Assembly (NCBI GenBank): GCA_009760855.2
Contig: WPIO01000011.1
Coordinates: forward strand, 169,501-233,500
Reading direction: 5' to 3'
Source of the DNA: Cristatella mucedo
Lineage: Eukaryota > Bryozoa > Phylactolaemata > Cristatellidae
Length of the DNA stretch: 64,000 nucleotides
Below the pieces are notes generated by a model. It saw only the letters and a list, made by a program, of their open reading frames with translations, was not told where the DNA came from and made no database searches. The translations under genes were made by a program, and so were the position numbers. Position 1 is the first letter of the stretch. Each line of letters starts with the position of its first letter. Shown here in pieces: positions 25,801 to 40,800 of the stretch.

Positions 25801-28800
25801 TAGAGCTGTACCTGAGACTGAAATGTGCTCCATGCTTCAGCCGCTGCCGGAGTTGGTTCTGGTACCACGGCAGTACTCACGGAATCCTAAAGAAAAGCGG
25901 TGCGATTGCTGGTAACTAGGGAATAGACGAATTTCTGAGTTTTCAAACATTTTCTGCATAATGACCAAATGGGCGCGTAAAGGATGACCGATTCACGAAG
26001 CGTACCTGAGCTGAGCGTACCGTCGTCGTGATCACAGTGCTCTGAGTCGAGCTGGGAGTAGAGGAGCTGGAAATACCCTGTGTAAAAACCTGTTACAGTC
26101 AATCACACAAACAAGTTCAACATAAGGTCAACGAACCATTGCGAGGTGCTGCAGTTTTGAAAATTAACAGCCGTTGAAAAACCGCTGCAATTACACGTAA
26201 CTTTAAATGTTAACGTTTTTTGGAAAACTGTGATGCTCGACTTACCGGCATTGTCACATGTTAATGGCGACGAGCTAGTAAGACTACGTCGGATCCGAAG
26301 TTGGTGATAAAGTGCGTAGCCCTAATTACTGGCATACTTTCGTCAACAATCTCTGACCAGTTTGGAGTGGAGAATTTAGGTAAATAACCGAAAAAGAACC
26401 TGAATACTAAGTAGACTGTCTTGAGTGCTTGTACTAATTACGGGATCTAAGAAGTCGGCTAGTGAGTGACACGGCATAAGTGGGAATGCTATCAGCTGAA
26501 GTTGATTGTTAGTTAGCACGGCTGCAAGTAACAATGTGCAGAATTTTGTCTCGCGAGAAGGGTACACAGTATTTAATAAAGAGCATAGCCTTAATTAGTG
26601 ACCAACTTTTATCGAGTTGCTATCAATATGTTTTTGAGAGGTGTATTCAAGTAAAGCAAAAAAAATTACGTGAATGCCAAGCACATCTTCATCAGTGCTT
26701 TTTACATATGTGGAGATCTTTAGGTTTCCTTGGTAATTTCCAACGAATTCGGTATGACTCGAGGTACGTGAGTAGTACTGGTAAAGAAATGCAACGGTTA
26801 GTTGCACAAAAGGAACCTTTTCATCTTGTTAAAAGGTTCTGGGACATAACAAGTACCTCACTTTTTGGATATGAATTAAATAAAATAGGCCGTATGCATA
26901 AAATATTGCTGATATTGTCTCTTTGCAATCGAGAAATCAGGCATCCCCAGTGAAAGCAATTGTCACTAGGTGGTAAGAAGCACTATAACGATAAAACCGT
27001 GAAAAGCCTCTACCTCTGCCCTTGGTGACTGAGTTTGTTCGGACGCTGCAAGTACAATGTCTGCAGCCGTTGTCGTAGCAAGCAGACCCTACAACGAACC
27101 AATCAGCTTGCAGACGTCCAAGCTGCCCACTTGGCGTTACGTTGATCTCGTCCTGCTGGAAAGCGTGCGAGCTGCATACAGTAAAGTCACGTAATCCAAA
27201 TATCATTAAACGGAAAACTACTTGCCTGAGTTGTGGGAAGTAAAGTTACCAGTTTTGCAGGCCGAGTTCCGGTAGATTGTGCAGCAGTGGACAGATCCTG
27301 CAAAATCGCAAGAGATCCATGTACCTGCTGCCTAAATAGGTTAAGTAGACCAGGATCATATAGTTCTGTGTTTTTAGTAATTCTTAAGTTCCACGAGCGT
27401 GTTCCACTGATTGTAACACAGAAATGGCGTTCACAATAACTAAAATCCTCTACAAAATACCAAGTATGTGATCGATTTTGAACTAAATTTCAACGAGATT
27501 TTTAATGGTTGACGTTTGAAGAAAAACTAACATCGTTGGCATTCGATGTCTTTTAATTAGGGAAACTCAACGGTAAACTAGAATTGCGGCGTGGTAGCCC
27601 TTCGCACGTCTAATGGGTATTTGCAGTTTCACAATTATGTCAGCAGATGACTGCGAAAACAACTCGATGTTTACTTAAACAATTGCACAGGTCTCCGACT
27701 TTTATCGATCAATGTTAAGTAGATTAGAACCGTGGCACCGATAACTTCACTTAGTTGATCCTTGTAAATGCGGTTGTAAATACGAAGTTACCTAGATGAG
27801 TTAGGAAACCATTCGAAGTCTACTTTGCACAGAAAAAAAGCGTCTGAGTGAAAATACCAATTTTTGAAAGACCTTCATTGCTATGCGTAAGGTAGGTTGA
27901 AATATAAAACACTAGTCGCTTGCATGAATAACATATTTTAATTCTAAATACTAGTGAAAGTAGCTTGGTTTGGTTGTCTAGTTGCATGTGGTATTTTCCA
28001 TTGACATTTAGCAGGGATACGATAACAATGAAATGATTTGAAGTGACATGAAAAACTACCAAGTCCTTAATTAAAGACTTATTTAGTGTGCTGCAATTAT
28101 ACAGCCGTGTCTTTCAAGAAGAGATAAAGTAGACGCAACACGTGCACTACCCACTGCCTCTAGCTAAGCATGTAATATTTAAAAATGTAGCTAGTTTTAG
28201 AGCTGTACCTGAGACTGAAATGTGCTCCATGCTTCAGCCGCTGCCGGAGTTGGTTCTGGTACCACGGCAGTACTCACGGAATCCTAAAGAAAAGCGGTGC
28301 GATTGCTGGTAACTAGGGGAATAGACGAATTTCTGAGTTTTCAAACATTTTCTGCAAGATGACAAAATGGGCGCATAAAGGATGACCAATTCACGAAGCG
28401 TACCTGAGCTGAGCGTACTGTCGTCGTGATCACAGTGCTCTGAGTCGAGCTGGGAGTAGAGGAGCTGGAAATACCCTGTGTAAAAACCTGTTACAGTCAA
28501 TCACACAAATAAGTTCAACATAAGGTCAACGAACCATTGCGAGGTCCTGCAGTTTTTAAAATGAACAGCCGTTGAAAAACCGCTGCAATACAAGTAACTT
28601 TAAATGTTAACGTTTTTTGGAAAACTGTGATGCTCGACTTACCGGCATTGTCACATGTTAATTACGACGAGCTAGCAAGACCACGTCGGACCCGAAGTAG
28701 GTGATAAAGGGCGTAGCCCTAATTACTGGCATACTTTCGTCAACAATCTCTGACCAGTTTGGAGTGGAGAATTTAGGTAAATAACCGAAAAAGAACCTGA

Positions 28801-31800
28801 ATACTAAGTAGACTGTCTTGAGTGCTTGTACTAATTACGGGATCTAAGAAGTCGGCTAGTGAGTGACACGGCATAAGTGGGAATGCTATCAGCTGAAGTT
28901 GATTGTTAGTTAGCACGGCTGCAAGTAACAATGTGCAGAATTTTGTCTCGCGAGCAGGGTACACAGTATTTAATAAAGAGCATGGCCTTAATTAGTGACC
29001 AACTTTTATCGAGTTGCTATCAATATGTTTTTGAGAGGTGTATTCAAGTAAAGCAAAAAAGTTACGTAAATGCCAAGCACATCTTCATCAGTGCTTTTAC
29101 ATATGTGGAGATCTTTAGGTTTCCTTGGTAATTTCCAACGAATTCGGTATGACTCGAGGTACGTGAGTAGTACTGGTAAAGAAATGCAACGGTTAGTTGC
29201 ACAAAAGGAACCTTTTCATCTTGTTAAAAGGTTCTGGGACATAACAAGTACCTCACTTTTTGGATATGAATTAAATAAAATAGGCCGTATGCATAAAATA
29301 ATGCTGATATTGTCTCTTTGCAATCGAGAAATTAGGCATCCCCAGTGAAAGCAATTGTCACTAGGTGGTAAGAAGCACTATAACGATAACACCGTGAAAA
29401 GCCTCTACCTCTGCCCTTGGTGACTGAGTTTCTTCGGACGCTGCAAGTGCAATGTCTGCAGCCGTTGTCGTAGCAAGCAGACCCTACAACGAACCAATCA
29501 GCTTGCAGACGTCCAAGCTGCCCATGTGGCGTTACGTTGATCTCGTCCTGCTGGAAAGCGTGCGAGCTGCATACAGCAAAGTCACGTAATCCAAATATCA
29601 TTAAACGGAAAACTACTTGCCTGAGTTGTGGGAAGTAAAGTTACCAGTTTTGCAGGCCGAGTTCCGGTAGATGGTGCTGCAGTGGACAGATCCTGCAAAA
29701 TCGCAAGAGATCCATGTACCTGCTGCCTAAATAGGTTCAGTAGACCAGGATCATATAGTTCTGTGTTTTTAGTAATTCTTAAGTTCCATGAGCGGATTCC
29801 ACTGATTGTAACACAGAAATGGTGTTCGCAATGACTGAAATCCTCTAGAAATTAACACGTATGTGATCGATTTTGAACTAAATTTCAACGAGATTTTTAA
29901 TGGTTGACGTTTGAAGAAAAACTAACATCGTTGGCATTCGATGTCTTTTAATTAGGGAAACTCAACGGTAATCTGCAATGTCGGCGTGGTAACTCTAGGC
30001 ACGCCTAATGGGTATGTGCAATTTCACAATTATGTCAGCAGATGACTGCGAAAACAACTCGATGTTTACTTAAACAATTGCACAGGTCTCCGACTTTTAT
30101 CGATCAATGGTAATTAGATTAGAAACGTGGCACCGATAACTTCACTTAGTTGATCCTTGTAAATACGAAGTTACCTAGATGAGTTAGGAAACCATTCGAA
30201 GTCTAATTTGCACAGAAAAAAAGCGTCTGAGTGGAAATACCAATTTTTGAAAGACCTTCATTGCTATGCGTAAGGTAGGTTGAAATATAAAACACTAGTC
30301 GCTTGCATGAATAATATATTTTAATTCCAAATACTAGTGAAATAGCTTCGGTTGGTTGTCTAGTTGCATGTTGTCTTTTCCATTGACATTTAGCAGGGAT
30401 ACGATAACAATGAAATGATTTGATGTGATGCGAAAATACTACCAAGTCCTAAATTGAAGACTTATTTAGTGTGCCGCAATTATACAGCCGTATCTTTCAA
30501 GAAGAGATAAAGTAGACGCAACACGTGCACTACCCATTGCCTCTTAATAAGCATGTAATATTTAAAAAACGTAGCTAGTTTTAGAGCTGTACCTGAGACT
30601 GAAATGTGCTCCATGCTTCAGCCGCTGCCGGAGTTGGTTCTGGCACCACGGCAGTACTCACGAACTGCTAAAGAAAAGCGGTGCGATTGCTGGTAACGAA
30701 AGGAATAGACGAATTTCTGAGTTTTCAAAACATCTTCGGCAGAATGACCAAATGGGCGCGTAAAGGATGACCGATTCACGAAGCGTACCTGAGCTGAGCG
30801 TGCCGTCGTCGTGATCACAGTGCTCTGAGTCGAGCTGGGAGTAGAGGAGCTGGAAATACCCTGTGTAAAAACCTGTTACAGTCAATCACACAAACAAGTT
30901 CAACATAAGGTCAACGAACCATTGCGAGGTCCTGCAGTTTTGAAAATTAACAGCCGTTGAAAAACCGCTGCAATTACACGTAACTTTAAATGTTAACGTT
31001 TTTTGGAAAACTGTGATGCTCGACTTACCGGCATTGTCACCAGTTAATTACGACGAGCTAGCAAGACCACGTCGGACCCGAAGTAGGTGATAAAGGGCGT
31101 AGCCCTAATTACTGGCATACTTTCGTCAACAATCTCTGACCAGTTTGGAGTGGAGAATTTAGGTAAATAACCGAAAAAAGAACCTGAATACTAAGTAGAC
31201 TGTCTTGAGTGCTTGTACTAATTACGGGATCTAAGAAGTCGGCTAGTGAGTGACACGGCATAAGTGGGAATGCTATCAGCTGAAGTTGATTGTTAGTTAG
31301 CACGGCTGCAAGTAACAACGTGCAGAATTTTGTCTCGCGAGCAGGGTACACAGTATTTAATAAAGAGCATAGCCTTAATTAGTGACCAACTTTTATCGAG
31401 TTGCTATCAAATATGTTTTTGAGAGGTGTATTCAAGTAAAGCAAAAAAGTTACGTGAATGCCAAGCACATCTTCATCAGTGCTTTTACATATGTGGAGAT
31501 CTTTAGGTTTCCTTGGTAATTTCCAACGAATTCGGTATGACTCGAGGTACGTGAGTAGTACTGGTAAAGAAATGCAACGGTTAGTTGCACAAAAGGAACC
31601 TTTTCATCTTGTTAAAAGGTTCTGGGACATAACAAGTACCTCACTTTTTGGATATGAATTAAATAAAATAGGCCGTATGCATAAAATAATGCTGATATTG
31701 TCTCTTTGCAATCGAGAAATCAGGCATCCCCAGTAAAAGCAATTGTCACTAGGTGGTAAGAAGCACTATAACGATAACACCGTGAAAAGCCTCTACCTCT

Positions 31801-34800
31801 GCCCTTGGTGACTGAGTTTCTTCGGACGCTGCAAGTGCAATGTCTGCAGCCGTTGTCGTAGCAAGCAGACCCTACAACGAACCAATCAGCTTGCAGACGT
31901 CCAAGCTGCCCACGTGGCCTTACATTGATCTCGTCCTGCTGGAAAGCGTGCGAGCTGCATACAGTAAAGTCACGTAATCCAAATATCATTAAACGGAAAA
32001 CTACTTGCCTGAGTTGTGGGAAGTAAAGTTACCAGTTTTGCAGGCCGAGTTCCGGTAGATGGTGCTGCAGTGGACAGATCCTGCAAAATCGCAAGAGATC
32101 CATGTACCTGCTGCCTAAATAGGTTCAGTAGACCAGGATCATATAGTTCTGTGTTTTTAGTAATTCTTAAGTTCCATGAGCGGATTCCACTGATTGTAAC
32201 ACAGAAATGGTGTTCGCAATGACTGAAATCCTCTAGAAATTAACACGTATGTGATCGATTTTGAACTAAATTTCAACGAGATTTTTAATGGTTGACGTTT
32301 GAAGAAAAACTAACATCGTTGGCATTCGATGTCTTTTAATTAGGAAAACTCAACGGTAATCTGCAATGTCGGCGTGGTAACTGTAGGCACGCCTAATGGG
32401 TATGTGCAATTTCACAATTATGTCAGCAGATGACTGCGAAAACAACTCGATGTTTACTTAAACAATTGCACAGGTCTCCGACTTTTATCGATCAATGTTA
32501 CTTAGATTAGAAACGTGGCACCGATAACTTCACTTAGTTGATCCTTGTAAATGCGGTTGTAAATACGAAGTTACCTAGATGAGTTAGGAAACCATTCGAA
32601 GTCTACTTTGCACAGAAAAAAAGCGTCTGAGTGGAAATACCAATTTTTGAAAGACCTTCATTGCTATGCGTAAGGTAGGTTGAAATATAAAACACTAGTC
32701 GCTTGCATGAATAATATATTTTAATTCCAAATACTAGTGAAATAGCTTCGGTTGGTTGTCTAGTTGCATGTTGTCTTTTCCATTGACATTTAGCAGGGAT
32801 ACGATAACAATGAAATGATTTGATGTGATGCGAAAATACTACCAAGTCCTAAATTGAAGACTTATTTAGTGTGCCGCAATTATACAGCCGTATCTTTCAA
32901 GAAGAGATAAAGTAGACGCAACACGTGCACTACCCATTGCCTCTTAATAAGCATGTAATATTTAAAAAACGTAGCTAGTTTTAGAGCTGTACCTGAGACT
33001 GAAATGTGCTCCATGCTTCAGCCGCTGCCGGAGTTGGTTCTGGTACCACGGCAGTACTCACGGAATCCTAAAGAAAAGCGGTGCGATTGCTGGTAACGAA
33101 AGGAATAGACGAATTTCTGAGTTTTCAAACATCTTCGGCAGAATGACCAAATGGGCGCGTAAAGGATGACCGATTCACGAAGCGTACCTGAGCTGAGCGT
33201 GCCGTCGTCGTGATCACAGTGCTCTGAGTCGAGCTGGGAGTAGAGGAGCTGGAAATACCCTGCGTAAAAACCTGTTACAGTCAATCACACAAACAAGTTC
33301 AACATAAGGTCAACGAACCATTGCGAGGTCCTGCAGTTTTGAAAGTTAACAGCCGTTGAAAAACCGCTGCAATTACACGTAACTTTAAATGTTAACGTTT
33401 TTTGGAAAACTGTGATGCTCGACTTACCGGCATTGTCACTAGTTAATTACGACGAGCTAGCAAGACCACGTCGGACCCGAAGTAGGTGATAAAGGGCGTA
33501 GCCCTAATTACTGGCATACTTTCGTCAACAATCTCTGACCAGTTTGGAGTGGAGAATTTAGGTAAATAACCGAAAAAGAACCTGCATACTAAGTAGACTG
33601 TCTTGAGTGCTTGTACTAATTACGGGATCTAAGAAGTCGGCTAGTGAGTGACACGGCATAAGTGGGAATGCTATCAGCTGAAGTTGATTGTTAGTTAGCA
33701 CGGCTGCAAGTAACAACGTGCAGAATTTTGTCTCGCGAGCAGGGTACACAGTATTTAATAAAGAGCATAGCCTTAATTAGTGACCAACTTTTATCGAGTT
33801 GCTATCAATATGTTTTTGAGAGGTGTATTCAAGTAAAGCAAAAAAGTTACGTGAATGCCAAGCACATCTTCATCAGTGCTTTTACATATTTGGAGATCTT
33901 TAGGTTTCCTTGGTAATTTCCAACGAATTCGGTATGACTCGAGGTACGTGAGTAGTACTGGTAAAGAAATGCAACGGTTAGTTGCACAAAAGGAACCTTT
34001 TCATCTTGTTAAAAGGTTCTGGGACATAACAAGTACCTCACTTTTTGGATATGAATTAAATAAAATAGGCCGTATGCATAAAATAATGCTGATATTGTCT
34101 CTTTGCAATCGAGAAATCAGGCATCCCCAGTAAAAGCAATTGTCACTAGGTGGTAAGAAGCACTATAACGATAACACCGTGAAAAGCCTCTACCTCTGCC
34201 CTTGGTGACTGAGTTTCTTCGGACGCTGCAAGTGCAATGTCTGCAGCCGTTGTCGTAGCAAGCAGACCCTACAACGAACCAATCAGCTTGCAGACGTCCA
34301 AGCTGCCCACGTGGCCTTACATTGATCTCGTCCTGCTGGAAAGCGTGCGAGCTGCATACAGTAAAGTCACGTAATCCAAATATCATTAAACGGAAAACTA
34401 CTTGCCTGAGTTGTGGGAAGTAAAGTTACCAGTTTTGCAGGCCGAGTTCCGGTAGATGGTGCTGCAGTGGACAGATCCTGCAAAATCGCAAGAGATCCAT
34501 GTACCTGCTGCCTAAATAGGTTCAGTAGACCAGGATCATATAGTTCTGTGTTTTTAGTAATTCTTAAGTTCCATAAGCTGGTTCAACTGATTGTAATACA
34601 GAAACGGTGTTCGCAATGACTGAAATCCTCTAGAAATTAACACGTATGTGATCGATTTTGAACTAAATTTCAACGAGATTTTTAATGGTTGACGTTTGAA
34701 GAAAAACTAACATCGTTGGCATTCGATGTCTTTTAATTAGGGAAACTCAACGGTAATCTGCAATGTCGGCGTGGTAACTACGCCTAATGGGTATGTGCAA

Positions 34801-37800
34801 TTTCACAATTATGTCAGCAGATGACTGCGAAAACAACTCGATGTTTACTTAAACAATTGCACAGGTCTCCGACTTTTATCGATCAATGTTAATTAGATTA
34901 GAAACGTGGCACCGATAACTTCACTTAGTTGATCCTTGTAAATGCGGTTGTAAATACGAAGTTACCTAGATGAGTTAGGAAACCATTCGAAGTCTACTTT
35001 GCACAGAAAAAAAGCGTCTGAGTGAAAATACCAATTTTTGAAAGACCTTCATTGCTATGCGTAAGGTAGGTTGAAATATAAAACACTAGTCGCTTGCATG
35101 AATAATATATTTTAATTCCAAATACTAGTGAAATAGCTTCGGTTGGTTGTCTAGTTGCATGTTGTCTTTTCCATTGACATTTAGCAGGGATACGATAACA
35201 ATGAAATGATTTGATGTGATGCGAAAATACTACCAAGTCCTAAATTGAAGACTTATTTAGTGTGCCGCAATTATACAGCCGTATCTTTCAAGAAGAGATA
35301 AAGTAGACGCAACACGTGCACTACCCATTGCCTCTTAATAAGCATGTAATATTTAAAAAACGTAGCTAGTTTTAGAGCTGTACCTGAGACTGAAATGTGC
35401 TCCATGCTTCAGCCGCTGCCGGAGTTGGTTCTGGTACCACGGCAGTACTCACGGAATCCTAAAGAAAAGCGGTGCGATTGCTGGTAACGAAAGGAATAGA
35501 CGAATTTCTGAGTTTTCAAACATCTTCGGCAGAATGACCAAATGGGCGCGTAAAGGATGACCGATTCACGAAGCGTACCTGAGCTGAGCGTGCCGTCGTC
35601 GTGATCACAGTGCTCTGAGTCGAGCTGGGAGTAGAGGAGCTGGAAATACCCTGTGTGTAAAAACCTGTTACAGTCAATCACACAAACAAGTTCAACATAA
35701 GGTCAACGAACCATTGCGAGGTCCTGCAGTTTTGAAAATTAACAGCCGTTGAAAAACCGCTGCAATTACACGTAACTTTAAATGTTAACGTTTTTTGGAA
35801 AACTGTGATGCTCGACTTACCGGCATTGTCACCAGTTAATTACGACGAGCTAGCAAGACCACGTCGGACCCGAAGTAGGTGATAAAGGGCGTAGCCCTAA
35901 TTACTGGCATACTTTCGTCAACAATCTCTGACCAGTTTGGAGTGGAGAATTTAGGTAAATAACCGAAAAAGAACCTGAATACTAAGTAGACTGTCTTGAG
36001 TGCTTGTACTAATTACGGGATCTAAGAAGTCGGCTAGTGAGTGACACGGCATAAGTGGGAATGCTATCAGCTGAAGTTGATTGTTAGTTAGCACGGCTGC
36101 AAGTAACAACGTGCAGAATTTTGTCTCGCGAGCAGGGTACACAGTATTTAATAAAGAGCATAGCCTTAATTAGTGACCAACTTTTATCGAGTTGCTATCA
36201 ATATGTTTTTGAGAGGTGTATTCAAGTAAAGCAAAAAAGTTACGTGAATGCCAAGCACATCTTCATCAGTGCTTTTACATATGTGGAGATCTTTAGGTTT
36301 CCTTGGTAATTTCCAACGAATTCGGTATGACTCGAGGTACGTGAGTAGTACTGGTAAAGAAATGCAACGGTTAGTTGCACAAAAGGAACCTTTTCATCTT
36401 GTTAAAAGGTTCTGGGACATAACAAGTACCTCACTTTTTGGATATGAATTAAATAAAATAGGCCGTATGCATAAAATAATGCTGATATTGTCTCTTTGCA
36501 ATCGAGAAATCAGGCATCCCCAGTAAAAGCAATTGTCACTAGGTGGTAAGAAGCACTATATCGATAACACCGTGAAAAGCCTCTACCTCTGCCCTTGGTG
36601 ACTGAGTTTCTTCGGACGCTGCAAGTACAATGTCTGCAGCCGTTGTCGTAGCAAGCAGACCCTACAACGAACCAATCAGCTTGCAGACGTCCAAGCTGCC
36701 CACGTGGCCTTACATTGATCTCGTCCTGCTGGAAAGCGTGCGAGCTGCATACAGTAAAGTCACGTAATCCAAATATCATTAAACGGAAAACTACTTGCCT
36801 GAGTTGTGGGAAGTAAAGTTACCAGTTTTGCAGGCCGAGTTCCGGTAGATGGTGCTGCAGTGGACAGATCCTGCAAAATCGCAAGAGATCCATGTACCTG
36901 CTGCCTAAATAGGTTCAGTAGACCAGGATCATATAGTTCTGTGTGTTTTTAGTAATTCTTAAGTTCCATGAGCGGATTCCACTGATTGTAACACAGAAAT
37001 GGTGTTCGCAATGACTGAAATCCTCTAGAAATTAACACGTATGTGATCGATTTTGAACTAAATTTCAACGAGATTTTTAATGGTTGACGTTTGAAAGAAA
37101 AACTAACATCGTTGGCATTCGATGTCTTTTAATTAGGGAAACTCAACGGTAATCTGCAATGTCGGCGTGGTAACTCTAGGCACGCCTAATGGGTATGTGC
37201 AATTTCACAATTATGTCAGCAGATGACTGCGAAAACAACTCGATGTTTACTTAAACAATTGCACAGGTCTCCGACTTTTATCGATCAATGTTAATTAGAT
37301 TAGAAACGTGGCACCGATAACTTCACTTAGTTGATCCTTGTAAATGCGGTTGTAAATACGAAGTTACCTAGATGAGTTAGGAAACCATTCGAAGTCTACT
37401 TTGCACAGAAAAAAAGCGTCTGAGTGAAATACCAATTTTTGAAAGACCTTCATTGCTATGCGTAAGGTAGGTTGAAATATAAAACACTAGTCGCTTGCAT
37501 GAATAACATATTTTAATTCTAAATACTAGTGAAAGTAGCTTTGCTTGTTTGTCTAGTTGCATGTGGTATTTTCCATTGACATTTAGCAGGGATACGATAA
37601 CAATGAAATGATTTGATGTGATGCGAAAATACTACCAAGTCCTAAATTGAAGACTTATTTAGTGTGCCGCAATTATACAGCCGTATCTTTCAAGAAGAGA
37701 TAAAGTAGACGCAACACGTGCACTACCCATTGCCTCTTAATAAGCATGTAATATTTAAAAAACGTAGCTAGTTTTAGAGCTGTACCTGAGACTGAAATGT

Positions 37801-40800
37801 GCTCCATGCTTCAGCCTCTGCCGGAGTTGGTTCTGGAACCACGGCAGTACTCACGGAATCCTAAAGAAAAGCGGTGCGATTTCTGGCAACGAAAGGAATA
37901 GACGAATTTCTGAGTTTTCAAACATCTTCGGCAGAATGACAAAATGGGCGCGTAAAGGATGACTGATTCACGAAGCGTACCTGAGCTGAGCGTGCCGTCG
38001 TCGTGATCACAGTGCTCTGAGTCGAGCTGGGAGTAGAGGAGCTGGAAATACCCTGCGTAAAAACCTGTTACAGTCAATCACACAAACAAGTTCAACATAA
38101 GGTCAACGAACCATTGCGAGGTCCTGCAGTTTTGAAAGTTAACAGCCGTTGAAAAACCGCTGCAATTACACGTAACTTTAAATGTTAACGTTTTTTGGAA
38201 AACTGTGATGCTCGACTTACCGGCATTGTCACCAGTTAATTACGACGAGCTAGCAAGACCACGTCGGACCCGAAGTAGGTGATAAAGGGCGTAGCCCTAA
38301 TTACTGGCATACTTTCGTCAACAATCTCTGACCAGTTTGGAGTGGAGAATTTAGGTAAATAACCGAAAAAGAACCTGAATACTAAGTAGACTGTCTTGAG
38401 TGCTTGTACTAATTACGGGATCTAAGAAGTCGGCTAGTGAGTGACACGGCATAAGTGGGAATGCTATCAGCTGAAGTTGATTGTTAGTTAGCACGGCTGC
38501 AAGTAACAACGTGCAGAATTTTGTCTCGCGAGCAGGGTACACAGTATTTAATAAAGAGCATAGCCTTAATTAGTGACCAACTTTTATCGAGTTGCTATCA
38601 ATATGTTTTTGAGAGGTGTATTCAAGTAAAGCAAAAAAGTTACGTGAATGCCAAGCACATCTTCATCAGTGCTTTTACATATGTGGAGACTTTAGGTTTC
38701 CTTGGTAATTTCCAACGAATTCGGTATGACTCGAGGTACGTGAGTAGTACTGGTAAAGAAATGCAACGGTTAGTTGCACAAAAAGAACCTTTTCATCTTG
38801 TTAAAAGGTTCTGGGACATAACAAGTACCTCACTTTTTGGATATGAATTAAATAAAATAGGCCGTATGCATAAAATAATGCTGATATTGTCTCTTTGCAA
38901 TCGAGAAATCAGGCATCCCCAGTAAAAGCAATTGTCACTAGGTGGTAAGAAGCACTATATCGATAACACCGTGAAAAGCCTCTACCTCTGCCCTTGGTGA
39001 CTGAGTTTCTTCGGACGCTGCAAGTACAATGTCTGCAGCCGTTGTCGTAGCAAGCAGACCCTACAACGAACCAATCAGCTTGCAGACGTCCAAGCTGCCC
39101 ACGTGGCCTTACATTGATCTCGTCCTGCTGGAAAGCGTGCGAGCTGCATACAGTAAAGTCACGTAATCCAAATATCATTAAACGGAAAACTACTACTTGC
39201 CTGAGTTGTGGGAAGTAAAGTTACCAGTTTTGCAGGCCGAGTTCCGGTAGATGGTGCTGCAGTGGACAGATCCTGCAAAATCGCAAGAGATCCATGTACC
39301 TGCTGCCTAAATAGGTTCAGTAGACCAGGATCATATAGTTCTGTGTTTTTAGTAATTCTTAAGTTCCATGAGCGGATTCCACTGATTGTAACACAGAAAT
39401 GGTGTTCGCAATGACTGAAATCCTCTAGAAATTAACACGTATGTGATCGATTTTGAACTAAATTTCAACGAGATTTTTAATGGTTGACGTTTGAAGAAAA
39501 ACTAACATCGTTGGCATTCGATGTCTTTTAATTAGGGAAACTCAACGGTAATCTGCAATGTCGGCGTGGTAACTCTAGGCACGCCTAATGGGTATGTGCA
39601 ATTTCACAATTATGTCAGCAGATGACTGCGAAAACAACTCGATGTTTACTTAAACAATTGCACAGGTCTCCGACTTTTATCGATCAATGTTAATTAGATT
39701 AGAAACGTGGCACCGATAACTTCACTTAGTTGATCCTTGTAAATGCGGTTGTAAATACGAAGTTACCTAGATGAGTTAGGAAACCATTCGAAGTCTACTT
39801 TGCACAGAAAAAAAAAGCGTCTGAGTGAAAATACCAATTTTTGAAAGACCTTCATTGCTATGCGTAAGGTAGGTTGAAATATAAAACACTAGTCGCTTGC
39901 ATGAATAATATATTTTAATTCCAAATACTAGTGAAATAGCTTCGGTTGGTTGTCTAGTTGCATGTTGTCTTTTCCATTGACATTTAGCAGGGATACGATA
40001 ACAATGAAATGATTTGATGTGATGCGAAAATACTACCAAGTCCTAAATTGAAGACTTATTTAGTGTGCCGCAATTATACAGCCGTATCTTTCAAGAAGAG
40101 ATAAAGTAGACGCAACACGTGCACTACCCATTGCCTCTTCTAAGCATGTAATATTTAAAAAACGTAGCTAGTTTTAGAGCTGTACCTGAGACTGAAATGT
40201 GCTCCATGCTTCAGCCTCTGCCGGAGTTGGTTCTGGAACCACGGCAGTACTCACGGAATCCTAAAGAAAAAGCGGTGCGATTGCTGGTAACGAAAGGAAT
40301 AGACGAATTTCTGAGTTTTTCAAACATCTTCGGCAGAATGACCAAATGGGCGCGTAAAGGATGACCGATTCACGAAGCGTACCTGAGCTGAGCGTGCCGT
40401 CGTCGTGATCACAGTGCTCTGAGTCGAGCTGGGAGTAGAGGAGCTGGAAATACCCTGCGTAAAAACCTGTTACAGTCAATCACACAAACAAGTTCAACAT
40501 AAGGTCAACGAACCATTGCGAGGTCCTGCAGTTTTGAAAATTAACAGCCGTTGAAAAACCGCTGCAATTACACGTAACTTTAAATGTTAACGTTTTTTGG
40601 AAAACTGTGATGCTCGACTTACCGGCATTGTCACCAGTTAATTACGACGAGCTAGCAAGACCACGTCGGACCCGAAGTAGGTGATAAAGGGCGTAGCCCT
40701 AATTACTGGCATACTTTCGTCAACAATCTCTGACCAGTTTGGAGTGGAGAATTTAGGTAAATAACCGAAAAAGAACCTGAATACTAAGTAGACTGTCTTG

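Larger units (their letters stand above)
35384..37785 (-). repeat. Array unit 11 (reference unit)
   Basis: Exons as given in the five reference entries. The E2 acceptor region has an extra GT pair (CACACAG), and the E4-side intron has small insertions near 36945 and 37095, while all exon lengths are unchanged. Confidence 0.85.
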
